Origin: Salsipaludibacter sp963735045
GTDB taxonomy: Bacteria > Actinomycetota > Nitriliruptoria > Nitriliruptorales > Nitriliruptoraceae
DNA length: 64,000 nt
NCBI GenBank assembly: GCA_963735045.1
Contig: CAVTIZ010000002.1
Coordinates: 800,729 to 864,728, forward strand
Reading direction: 5' to 3'
Within the stretch, counting starts at the first letter, position 1, and the number at the start of each line of letters is the position of its first letter. A program made the position numbers and the translations under genes. Shown here piece by piece: positions 27,375 to 34,830 of this stretch. The notes beneath the pieces are model-generated. The model made no database searches. It was not told where the DNA came from and saw nothing but the letters and a program-made list of their open reading frames with translations.

Positions 27375-27917
27375 ATGCACGTCGTCAACCGCATGATCAT
27401 GATCTTTCTGGCCGTGGTGCTGGTCGCCATCGGTGCGTGGGCCATCGCCGAGGCGGCTGCCCACCTGGCCGGCCAGGGCGCCGTGGTGCTCGACCCGGGC
27501 ACCGTGGCGGCGACGCTGAAGGACGCCACCTGGGCCGAGACCGGCACGCGCACGGTCGCGTGGGGGCTGGTGGTCGTGGGTCTGCTGCTGGTGGTGGCCC
27601 AGGTCAAGCCCCGTCGCCCGGTGGACTATCCGGCACGCGCGGCCAGCCCGAACCGACACCTGTCCTACGAGCGCCACGGACTGGAGCGACTCGCCGGCCA
27701 GGTCACCGAGTCCCACCCCGACGTCGCCGCCGTCGACCGGGTCGTGCTGCATCGACGACGACTCGTCGTCCAGGCGCGGGGCTACGTCGACACGCCCGTC
27801 GACGCCACCCGTCGCGACGTCGACGAATCGCTGGCGCAGTCCCTGGCCAGCCTCGACCTGCTGCGCCCACCGCGTGTCCGCGTCGTGGTCGTTCCCGGCG
27901 ATCGGCGCACCCGATGA
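27375..27917 (+). CDS. DUF6286-like membrane protein of the Asp23 locus
   Basis: Protein of 180 residues with two TM helices (IFLAVVLVAIGAWAIAEAAA and VAWGLVVVGLLLVVAQV) separated by an extracytoplasmic loop, then a soluble C-terminal domain that begins SYERHGLERLAGQV and ends with RVRVVVVPGDRRTR. This shape is like the DUF6286 proteins found with actinobacterial Asp23 genes. The soluble part resembles the Asp23-like strand-helix pattern found in AmaP. The stop overlaps the next start, so the two are coupled. Confidence 0.65.
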   Translation: MHVVNRMIMIFLAVVLVAIGAWAIAEAAAHLAGQGAVVLDPGTVAATLKDATWAETGTRTVAWGLVVVGLLLVVAQVKPRRPVDYPARAASPNRHLSYERHGLERLAGQVTESHPDVAAVDRVVLHRRRLVVQARGYVDTPVDATRRDVDESLAQSLASLDLLRPPRVRVVVVPGDRRTR

Positions 27918-28504
27918 CCCGTCCCACCGTCAATCGCGTCGCCCTGCTGGTCCTGGGCCTGGTGCTGCTGGCAGCCGGCCTCGCCGGCGTGTGGTCGGGC
28001 AGTGGGATCGCCGTCGACGCGATGCCGCCGTTGCGTTCGCCCGGTGACCTGTGGGCACCGATCGGGCGTCTGATCGAGGACAACGCCGACCTGTGGCCCG
28101 CCGTCGCCCTGGTGGCCGGGCTGGTCGTGGTCCTGCTCGGCCTGGCGCTGCTCGAGGGCCAGTTGCGTGACGGTCGCGATCGCCGTCGTCGGCGTGCCGA
28201 CCTCGACGTCTCCCCGTCCGGCCGCGACACCACGGTCGTGAGCGGTTCGGCGCTGTCCGGCGCGGTCGCGGCCGACCTGACCCGCGTGCACGAGATCCAG
28301 TCCGCCAGCGTGGTGACCTGGGACGACGAGCGGTCCACGCGTCTGCAGGCCGTCGTCGGGCTGTCCGAGGGCCGGCTCGTCCAGGACGTCCACGCGGGCA
28401 TCCAGGACGCCATCGGGCGGGCCGAGCAGGCGCTGGGTGGGCGCCAGCTCGATGCCTCGGTCCGGGTCGAGGTGCTGGACCAGCCGGCCCCCCGCGTTCG
28501 CTGA
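27914..28504 (+). CDS. AmaP-like alkaline shock response membrane anchor
   Basis: Protein of 196 residues with two TM helices, NRVALLVLGLVLLAAGLAGVW and AVALVAGLVVVLLGLALLEGQ, spaced about 45 residues apart, then a basic linker (RDGRDRRRRRADL) and a soluble strand-helix domain (SASVVTWDDERSTRLQAVVGL). The N-terminal pattern matches AmaP, which anchors Asp23 to the membrane in firmicutes. Same-strand position behind the Asp23 gene supports this. It ends the plus-strand part of the locus; the sigma/anti-sigma pair comes in from the opposite strand. Confidence 0.65.
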   Translation: MTRPTVNRVALLVLGLVLLAAGLAGVWSGSGIAVDAMPPLRSPGDLWAPIGRLIEDNADLWPAVALVAGLVVVLLGLALLEGQLRDGRDRRRRRADLDVSPSGRDTTVVSGSALSGAVAADLTRVHEIQSASVVTWDDERSTRLQAVVGLSEGRLVQDVHAGIQDAIGRAEQALGGRQLDASVRVEVLDQPAPRVR

Positions 28505-28540
28505 GCCGGGTCCGGGTCATCGCCGGCGGTCACGCCTCGA

Positions 28541-29071
28541 TCAGTGCATGACCACGTCACGGACCGTGATGTCGATGGACCCGACGGTGAGGCCCGCCAG
28601 CCGCTCGACGCTGTGGGCGACGTGGTGTCGCACCGCCGCCACGGTGTCGGGCACGGGGCGGTGGACGTCGACGGTCACCGCCATCGTCAGTGCTCCGTCA
28701 CCGGCCACGACACCACGGACGGCGGTGATGCCGCGGACGTCGTGGGCGGCCACGGTGGCCAGCAGTTCGACCACGGTGGCCGACACCGAGGTGGTCCCCG
28801 TGCGACCCACGTGGATGGGGACGTCGGTCGCGTCGCCGTCGCGGACCCGTTGCATGACGCGGTGCACGAAGCCGGTGGGGGCCTGGACCCGGACCCTGGA
28901 CAGGTCGGTCACCAACGCGTGGGCGTGCTGGTGTCGTCGCAGTCGTGCACGGCAGTGGGGGCAGGACCGCTGGTGGTCGTCGAGGTCGTGGCCACGTCCG
29001 TCCCAGACCTGGTCGACGAGCTCGTCGGGATCGCGCCCACACGGCAGCGGCACGGGTGATGGCTCAGCCAT
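28541..29071 (-). CDS. Zinc anti-sigma motif fused to an Asp23-like domain
   Basis: Protein of 176 residues with an N-terminal HX3CX2C motif (HQRSCPHC, about residues 35-42) as in ZAS anti-sigma factors, followed by a C-terminal Asp23-like domain (SVSATVVELLATVAAHDVRGITAVRGVVAG ... TVGSIDITVRDVVM). The start overlaps the sigma factor stop by 8 bp, so it is its translational partner. There is no TM helix, unlike usual membrane-anchored anti-sigma factors. The arrangement suggests that the Asp23-like domain senses envelope or membrane state and releases the sigma factor. That is inference. Confidence 0.7.
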   Translation of the reverse strand: MAEPSPVPLPCGRDPDELVDQVWDGRGHDLDDHQRSCPHCRARLRRHQHAHALVTDLSRVRVQAPTGFVHRVMQRVRDGDATDVPIHVGRTGTTSVSATVVELLATVAAHDVRGITAVRGVVAGDGALTMAVTVDVHRPVPDTVAAVRHHVAHSVERLAGLTVGSIDITVRDVVMH

Positions 29072-29654
29072 CGGTTCGCTCCTGCTCGGGCGGGGAGGGG
29101 TCGAGGTCGGCGGTGGCAAGGGCATCGGCGACCACGCGGCGACTTCGCCGGAGGCGACTGCGCACGGCACCGGTGCTGATCTCGAGCACCTCCGCGACCT
29201 CGTCGTAGCGCAGTTGTTCGATGGTGCGCAGCAGGAAGGCCGCGCGGTCCCCCGGCGACAACGTGGCGATCGCGTCGGCGACCACGTGGGCGACACTGGC
29301 GGCGACGGCGCGGTCGGCCGGCCCTGACCCCGTGTCCGGCAGGGAGGGGGGCAGGGTCGTGGGGGGGTCGCCGTGGACCCGCAGGTGGTCGATGCAGGTG
29401 TTGGTGACGATGCGGTACAGCCAGGTCGTGAAGCGTGCGTCCGAGCGGAAGGCGTCGAGGGACCGCCAGGCCCGCACGAACGCGTTCTGGGCCGCGTCCT
29501 CGGCGTCGTGGGGATCGCGGAGCATGCGCAGGGCGACGCCGTAGGCGAGGTCGGAGTGCCGCCGCACCAGTTCACCGAACGCGCGGTCGTCGCCGCGTCG
29601 CGACGCCAGCACCAGGTCGGTGTCGTCGACCCCGCGCCAGCCGGTCGCCGTCAC
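29064..29654 (-). CDS. ECF-type RNA polymerase sigma factor
   Basis: Protein of about 196 residues. Region 2 is RRGDDRAFGELVRRHSDLAYGVALRMLRDPHDAEDAAQNAFVRAWRSLDAF and TWLYRIVTNTCIDHLR; region 4 is LSPGDRAAFLLRTIEQLRYDEVAEVLEISTGAVRSRLRRSRRVVADAL, which is the HTH that binds the -35 element. The start is uncertain; GTG at 29654 gives a compact protein with a short leader. It is co-transcribed with the ZAS-Asp23 fusion and faces the Asp23/AmaP operon, whose promoters are plausible targets. Confidence 0.88.
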   Translation of the reverse strand: MTATGWRGVDDTDLVLASRRGDDRAFGELVRRHSDLAYGVALRMLRDPHDAEDAAQNAFVRAWRSLDAFRSDARFTTWLYRIVTNTCIDHLRVHGDPPTTLPPSLPDTGSGPADRAVAASVAHVVADAIATLSPGDRAAFLLRTIEQLRYDEVAEVLEISTGAVRSRLRRSRRVVADALATADLDPSPPEQERTDG

Positions 29655-29753
29655 GGCGACATCGACGGATCGTGCGCAGGCAGGTCGATGGCCGCTCCGA
29701 GGTCGTGACTGCGGCAGGCTACTCCGAGGGGCGGTCGTTCCCGCGGCCACTGG

Positions 29754-29802
29754 CCCCGACCGGCCACGTCCGCCGGCCCGTGATCGACGCCGGCCCCAGG
29801 TC
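29754..29802 (+). repeat. 49-bp repeat, left copy
   Basis: This segment and 32543-32591 match at 45 of 49 positions in direct orientation, with weaker similarity continuing past both ends. The left copy is in the non-coding stretch (29,655-30,000) upstream of the SnoaL-like gene; nothing else recognisable is seen there. The right copy contains the stop codon region of the haloperoxidase-like gene. Together they bracket the SnoaL gene, a WD40 remnant and the haloperoxidase. Confidence 0.7.
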
Positions 29803-30000
29803 TGCTGGCCGTGCGCGGTGTTCGTGCCAGGCCACCCCCTCCCGACCCGCCCCCGCCGTCCGGGACCTGCTGCCACCGGGGTCCCGCCGACGCGTGGGCC
29901 GTGGCGGGAACGGGGCATTGACAGGCGCCCGGCCGGACCTAGGCTGCCATGCGCGAGCGCGCGGGGCCCGCGTACGCGGTCCCGCGCGGCGACCGGGAGG

Positions 30001-30366
30001 ATGACCGTGGACGATGCGCCGACACGTGCTCCCGACGACACGCTGCAGGCCCACTTCGCCGCGGTCGGCGCCGGCGACCTGGACGCGATCGTGGCCGACT
30101 ACCGCGAGGACGCCGCGATGGTGACCAGCGACGGCGTGGTGACCGGACGCGACGGCATCCGCACGGCGTTCGCCCAGGTCCTCGGCGCGCTGCCCGACGC
30201 GACCCTGGACGTGACCGGGGTGGTGGTCCACGACGGTGTCGCGCTGGTCGACTGGACCGTGGAGGGCGACGGGGTGGCGGTTCGTGACGGCGTGGACACC
30301 TTCACCTTCGACGAGACCGGCGCCATCCGCGTCCACACCGTCCACTTCACGATCACCCCCACCTGA
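30001..30366 (+). CDS. SnoaL-like / nuclear transport factor 2-like protein
   Basis: Protein of 121 residues with the SnoaL/NTF2 alpha+beta cone fold: LQAHFAAVGAGDLDAIVADYREDAAMVTSDGVVTGRDGIRTAF, then a beta-sheet ending VRVHTVHFTITPT. Proteins of this fold range from isomerases to small binding proteins; the substrate is unknown. GGGAGG sits immediately before the ATG, so the GTG two codons later (30007) with normal spacing may be the real start. Directly after its stop the same frame re-opens into a WD40 remnant. Confidence 0.72.
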   Translation: MTVDDAPTRAPDDTLQAHFAAVGAGDLDAIVADYREDAAMVTSDGVVTGRDGIRTAFAQVLGALPDATLDVTGVVVHDGVALVDWTVEGDGVAVRDGVDTFTFDETGAIRVHTVHFTITPT

Positions 30367-31074
30367 CCCACGACGAGCCTGCTCGACCGTTCGGGAAACG
30401 TCGTTCCCGAGCGCCTCGGCACGTCCGTCGGGGGGGAGGACCTCGAGTTCGACCCGTCGGGGACCTACCTCGCGGCCGCCCTCTACGCCACCAGCGACCC
30501 GGCGGACCCCGAGGCCCACGTGGGGATCTGGGACTGGCGGGCCGGCGAGCAGGTCGGGCACATCGAGGGCGTTCCCGGCAACGTTCACTGGGACTCGACG
30601 GGGACCCGGCTGCTGGTGTCGGCCCTGTTCACCCTCGACGGCGACGAGGCCGGGGCGGCGGTGTGGGACGTCAGTGCCGTCGTCAACGGTTCGTCGGCCG
30701 CCGGGCCACGCCGCGTGCCCACGACGGACCGCCTCGCCACCCTGGTGGGCCACCGCAACTGGCTGCAGGAGGCCGTGTGGAGTCCGGACGGCACCATGGC
30801 CGCGACGTGCAGCGGTGACGGGTCGGCGAGGCTGTGGGACACCGGCACCGGCCACCAGCTCCTCGTCCTGATCCGTTCGGGACTCGGGGGGTTCTGTCGG
30901 CTCCGGTTCAGTCCGGACGGCCGCATGCTCGCCGTCGCCGATCCGATGGGCGGTGTCGATGTCCTCGCGGTGCCGCTCGAGGACCTCGCCTCGCTGGCCC
31001 GGGACCGCCTGACCCGGACCTGGCAACGGGAGGAGTGCCGCGAGTACCTCGACCTCGACGAGTGCCCGGGGTGA
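30367..31074 (+). pseudogene. C-terminal remnant of a WD40 (AfsR/nSTAND-type) regulator
   Basis: The frame runs with no start codon from the SnoaL stop to the stop at 31074, about 235 codons. It encodes three to four WD40-like blades (LEFDPSGTYLAAAL, VWSPDGTMAATCSGDGSARLWD, LRFSPDGRMLAVAD). It ends with LTRTWQREECREYLDLDECPG, the characteristic tail of large SARP/nSTAND WD40 proteins. The HTH, BTAD and NTPase parts are absent. A GTG at 30520 could give a 184-residue product, but a decayed tail is the better reading. A second such tail is at 32,723. Confidence 0.6.
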
Positions 31075-31264
31075 CGTGACCGGGTGCAGCAGGCGGATGT
31101 GGCCAGGAGCTGGTCCGACGACTGGCGCCACGGCAGATGGCGGACGCTCCGATCGGGGGCCAGGAAGTGGTATGCGGCCGCACCTTTCGCCGGGCTTACA
31201 CCCGGGGGGCACGGTGTCTCGTGTGCCGGACACCCCGGCGCGCGAACCCCGGACAGGACTGGCC

Positions 31265-32572
31265 ATGCCCGCACGCCCCATGCCCCCAGCGAGACCCGCA
31301 GCGATCCGGCGAGGACTGATCGCGCTCGCGATCCTCGCCATGGCGACCACCGCCGTCGTGGCTGTCGGCCCACCGACCGCGTCGGCGTCCACGGATCCCG
31401 TCATCACCTGGAACGAGCACGCCACCGATGCACTGCTCGTGCGTGGCGGCCAGCCACCCCAGCAGTCCGTGCCCCACCTGGCGATGGTCCACGGGGCCGT
31501 GTACGACGCCGTCAACGCCATCCGTGGCGGCTGGCAGGGCTACCTGCTCCGACCCGCCGAGGCGTCCCCCGACGCGTCGACGGACGCCGCCGTCGCCGCG
31601 GCGGCGCACGGCGTCCTCGTGCACCTGCGACCCGTCGACGAATCGATCCTCGACCAGCAGCTTGCCGACGCGCTGGCCATCGTGGCGAGCGGTCCGAACC
31701 GCGACGCGGGCGTCGCCGTCGGCCGACGGGCTGCGGCCGCGATGATCGCGGAACGGGCCGACGACGGTCGCTTCGGACCGGGACGCTTCACCCCCTCGAC
31801 CGACATCGGGGCGTGGCGCCCGGAGGTGCCGGGCTTCGTCAGCGATCCGAACGCGTGGCTCAAGGACGTCCGACCGTTCCTGGTGCGCAGTGCCGAGCAG
31901 TTCATGTCCGGACCACCAGCCGCGTTGGGCAGCGCACGATGGGCTCGCGACCTCACCGAGGTGAGGCTGCTGGGTGGCGTCGACAGCACGCGTCGCACCG
32001 CCGCACAGGAGGAGTCCGCCCGGTACTGGGCCATGAATCCGCCCGCGATCTGGTCCCGCGTGCTGCGCCAGGTGGCCACGGCGCAGGACCTGTCGATCGA
32101 CGACGACGCGAGGTTGTTCGCGCAGGTCTGGATGACGGCTGCCGACGCCCTGATCACCGTGTGGCACTCCAAGGACCACTGGTCGTTCTGGCGGCCGGTG
32201 ACGGCCATCGCGCGGGCCGACCTCGACGGCAACCGCCGGACCATCCCGGAGTCGGGATGGCTGCCGCTGCTGCCCACGCCGCCCTACCCCGAGCATCCCT
32301 CGGGCCATCTCGGCCTGAGCTCCGCGGTGATCGCCACCCTGCGGGACTTCCTGGGCACCGACGCCGTGTCGTGGACCGACTCCAACGCGGGTGGGACACA
32401 GCGGACCACCAGCCTGTCGGCGACGCTGGACGAGATCGTCGGCGCGCGGATCTGGTCCGGCATCCACGTCCGGACGGCCGACACGCACGGGGCCAGGATC
32501 GGGCAGCGGATCGACCAGTTCCGCGCCCGCCACTGGTTCCGGCCCCGACCCGCCACGTCCGTCGGCCCGTGA
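31265..32572 (+). CDS. Vanadium-dependent haloperoxidase / PAP2-related protein, secreted
   Basis: Protein of 435 residues. It has a twin-Arg-like or Sec signal (AAIRRGLIALAILAMATT, ending VGPPTASAS) and then the all-helical VHPO-type fold. The three phosphate/vanadate motifs are visible: KDHWSFWRPVTAI, PPYPEHPSGHLGLSSAV and SGIHVRTADTHGARIG, with the likely catalytic His in PSGH and a second in SGIH. Family members either oxidise halides with peroxide or act as phosphatases; the sequence alone does not decide. The C-terminal residues and stop lie in a 49-bp repeat. Start chosen for the signal peptide and the AGGA upstream. Confidence 0.8.
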   Translation: MPARPMPPARPAAIRRGLIALAILAMATTAVVAVGPPTASASTDPVITWNEHATDALLVRGGQPPQQSVPHLAMVHGAVYDAVNAIRGGWQGYLLRPAEASPDASTDAAVAAAAHGVLVHLRPVDESILDQQLADALAIVASGPNRDAGVAVGRRAAAAMIAERADDGRFGPGRFTPSTDIGAWRPEVPGFVSDPNAWLKDVRPFLVRSAEQFMSGPPAALGSARWARDLTEVRLLGGVDSTRRTAAQEESARYWAMNPPAIWSRVLRQVATAQDLSIDDDARLFAQVWMTAADALITVWHSKDHWSFWRPVTAIARADLDGNRRTIPESGWLPLLPTPPYPEHPSGHLGLSSAVIATLRDFLGTDAVSWTDSNAGGTQRTTSLSATLDEIVGARIWSGIHVRTADTHGARIGQRIDQFRARHWFRPRPATSVGP

Positions 32573-32591
32573 TCGACGGCGGCCCCGGGTC
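32543..32591 (+). repeat. 49-bp repeat, right copy
   Basis: This is the partner of 29754-29802 (45 of 49 bases identical, direct orientation). It encodes the last residues of the haloperoxidase-like protein and its stop. The untranslated stretch between 32,573 and 32,722 holds nothing else I can identify. Confidence 0.7.
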
Positions 32592-32722
32592 GGCTCGTCG
32601 TGGGTGGCGCCTGTGCCCCCGTCGCATGCGGCGGGGGCGTCCGCGCCGTGCAGGGGTCGTGTCCGGGACGGGGCCACCTCGGGTTGGTCGGGGGGTGATG
32701 GGGGGTTGGGTCGGGCGAGTGA

Positions 32723-32920
32723 ACGGCGGGGCTGTGCCTCGCCCTGAGCGACGACGGCCGGCTGCTGGCCGTCGCCCAGGAGCGTCGTGGCGTGCGGGTG
32801 TGGACCCTGGACCACGACGAACTGGTCGAGGTCGCCCGGGCACGCGTGACGCGCGAACTGCGCCCTGACGAGCGCGCGACCTGCCTCCCGCCGGACTGGC
32901 CCGAGTTCGGCGAGCACTGA
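32723..32920 (+). pseudogene. Second WD40 regulator tail remnant
   Basis: A frame without a start codon encodes a final WD40 blade (LALSDDGRLLAVAQERRGVRVWTLD) and the typical tail ELVEVARARVTRELRPDERATCLPP ending WPEFGEH at the stop. It is preceded by an in-frame stop at 32,720. It resembles the remnant ending at 31074 in structure, though the two are not near-identical. It is most likely the leftover end of an AfsR/SARP-type gene. Confidence 0.6.
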
Positions 32921-32928
32921 CGGCCGGG

Positions 32929-34068
32929 TCAGGCCGGGCCGGTCGGGGGCAGGGTGAGGTCGACGACGGTGCCGCCGCCCGGGCGCTGGCCGGCGGTGAT
33001 CGTGCCGCCGTGGGCCTCGACCAGTTGCCGGGCGATCGCCAGCCCCAGGCCCGACCCGCCCGAGTCGCCCGAGCGGTGGAAGCGGTCGAACACGTGGGGG
33101 AGGTCGGCGGGGTCGATGCCCGTCCCGGTGTCGGCCACGACCAGGCGCAGGCCCTCGTCGACGCCCGTCGTCGCGGTCACGTCGACCCGGCCACCGCCCG
33201 GGGTGTGGCGGATCGCGTTGGTGAGCAGGTTGACCACGACCTGTTCGACCCGCATCGCGTCGAGGTCGACTCGTGCTGGTGCGGCGGTCGTGTCCGTGCG
33301 CACGGCGACGTCGGCGTCGCGCGACCGGTCGGCCACGGCCCGCACGGCCGCGGCCACCACGGCGGCCGGGTCGACCTCCTCCACCTCGAGTCGCAGGGCG
33401 CCCGCCTCGGCAGTCGACAGCGTCGCGAGGTCGTCCAGCAGGCGTTCGAGCAGGGCGACCTCGTCGACCACCGTTCGCAGCCGATCCGGCTCGGCCCGGT
33501 AGACCCCGTCGAGCATGCCCTCGACGATGCCACGGACCACCGACAGCGGCGTGCGCAGTTCGTGGGCGAGGTCGGCGAGCAGGACGCGGCGGCGCTGCTC
33601 GTCGCTGTCCAGGCGCGCCACCATGTCGTTGAACGAGGCTGCCAGACGTCGCACCTCGCGTGGCCCGCGCGGTTCGACGCGGACGCCGGCCTCTCCGGCG
33701 CGCACGCGTTCGGCGGCGTCCATCACGTCAGCAAGCGGGCTCGCGAAGCGTCGTCCCAGGCTCGCGCCGACCGCCACGACGACCGCGAGCACGACGACCA
33801 GCAGCGCGACCGCCCCGACGACGGCTGGCACGGTCGGGCCGTCACCCAGCAGCCGGGCCGCAACTGCCAGTGCGGCCACGACCAGCCCGACGGTCACCAC
33901 CAGCAGCAGGCCGGCGACCACCACGACCCCCCGCAGGAACCGCCGGCGGACGTGGGGCGGCGGGCCGCGGCGGCCATGCCGCAGTTCGCGGTCCAGCCAT
34001 GGTGGGGGGCCGCGGTCGGCCCAGGGGGGTCCGTGCCAGCCTCGGCGGTCGGGGCCGTCGTCACCCAT
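32929..34068 (-). CDS. Two-component sensor histidine kinase
   Basis: Protein of 379 residues. A basic N-terminus is followed by two TM helices (RGVVVVAGLLLVVTVGLVVAALA and VPAVVGAVALLVVVLAVVVAVGASLGRRF) with almost no extracytoplasmic loop, then a HAMP domain. The H-box is LLADLAHELRTPLSVVRG with the phospho-acceptor His; N (VVNLLTNAIRHTPGG), G1 (LVVADTGTGIDP) and G2 (GGSGLGLAIARQLVE) boxes follow. The lack of a sensor loop suggests an intramembrane-sensing or lipid-stress kinase, similar to BaeS-like short sensors. It overlaps the response regulator by 8 bp. Confidence 0.9.
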   Translation of the reverse strand: MGDDGPDRRGWHGPPWADRGPPPWLDRELRHGRRGPPPHVRRRFLRGVVVVAGLLLVVTVGLVVAALAVAARLLGDGPTVPAVVGAVALLVVVLAVVVAVGASLGRRFASPLADVMDAAERVRAGEAGVRVEPRGPREVRRLAASFNDMVARLDSDEQRRRVLLADLAHELRTPLSVVRGIVEGMLDGVYRAEPDRLRTVVDEVALLERLLDDLATLSTAEAGALRLEVEEVDPAAVVAAAVRAVADRSRDADVAVRTDTTAAPARVDLDAMRVEQVVVNLLTNAIRHTPGGGRVDVTATTGVDEGLRLVVADTGTGIDPADLPHVFDRFHRSGDSGGSGLGLAIARQLVEAHGGTITAGQRPGGGTVVDLTLPPTGPA

Positions 34069-34768
34069 CCTGGAACCGGTAGCCGACCCCGTGGACGGTC
34101 TGCAGCAGTCGCGGACTGGCGGGCGTGGGTTCCAACTTGTGGCGGATGTTCTTGACGTGGGCATCGACGGTTCGCTCGTAGCTGTCGAACGACACCCCGT
34201 GGACCGCGTCGAGCAGTTGTGCGCGCGTGAACACCCGACCGGGCTGGCCCATCAGGACCGCGACGAGGTCGAACTCGGTGGCGGTCAGGTCCACGGGTGC
34301 GCCGTGGACCGTCACGGTGCGTCGGGCCGGGTCCAGCGCCACGGGCCCGACGTGCAGCGGCCGGTCGGCGGGCCCGCGGTCGAGCTCGACGCGCCGCAGC
34401 ACGGCCCGGACGCGTGCCACCAGCTCGCGTGGTGAGAACGGCTTGACCACGTAGTCGTCCGCGCCCACCTCCAGGCCCAGGACCCGGTCGAGCTCGTCGG
34501 TCCGGGCCGTCAGCATGACGATCGGCACCGTGGTGTCCCGCCGCAGCTCGCGGGCGACGTCCAGCCCGTCGTGGTCGGGCAGGCCGAGGTCGAGCACCAC
34601 CACGTCCGGCGCCCCCCGCCGGGCCGCCGCCAGGGCCGCGGACCCGGTGGCGGCGTCGGTGACCGTGAACCCGGCGTCGGCCAGGTAGTCGTGCACGAGG
34701 GCGCGGATGCGTGGGTCGTCCTCGACCACCAGCACGTGGCCGTGGGAACGCCCGGTCGGGGCCGCCAT
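34061..34768 (-). CDS. OmpR/PhoB-family response regulator
   Basis: Protein of 235 residues. The receiver domain has the acidic pocket (LVVEDDPRIR), phospho-acceptor Asp in DVVVLDLGLPDHDGLD (about residue 60), Thr in IVMLTART, and Lys in DDYVVKPFSPRELVARV. The C-terminal winged helix includes DLTATEFDLVAVLMGQPGRVFTRAQLL and TVDAHVKNIRHKLE. It is the first gene of a two-gene operon with the kinase. Its start codon is only about 25 bp from the point where the sequence changes character (see junction). Confidence 0.92.
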   Translation of the reverse strand: MAAPTGRSHGHVLVVEDDPRIRALVHDYLADAGFTVTDAATGSAALAAARRGAPDVVVLDLGLPDHDGLDVARELRRDTTVPIVMLTARTDELDRVLGLEVGADDYVVKPFSPRELVARVRAVLRRVELDRGPADRPLHVGPVALDPARRTVTVHGAPVDLTATEFDLVAVLMGQPGRVFTRAQLLDAVHGVSFDSYERTVDAHVKNIRHKLEPTPASPRLLQTVHGVGYRFQDG

Positions 34769-34830
34769 CGATCAACCCGCCGCCATGACGGTCGACGCCC
34801 GCCGCCTGCGACCGCGGACAGGCCGCGTTG
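34769..34830. other. Block junction: actinobacterial to alphaproteobacterial sequence
   Basis: The response regulator reads cleanly up to its start at 34,768. By 34,830 the minus strand encodes the end of an alphaproteobacterial-type glycosyltransferase (KLSDVISSDDVKAQRGLSAV), and codon use and frame quality change. No repeat, tRNA or integrase marks the join. I read it as an assembly join. Confidence 0.6.
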
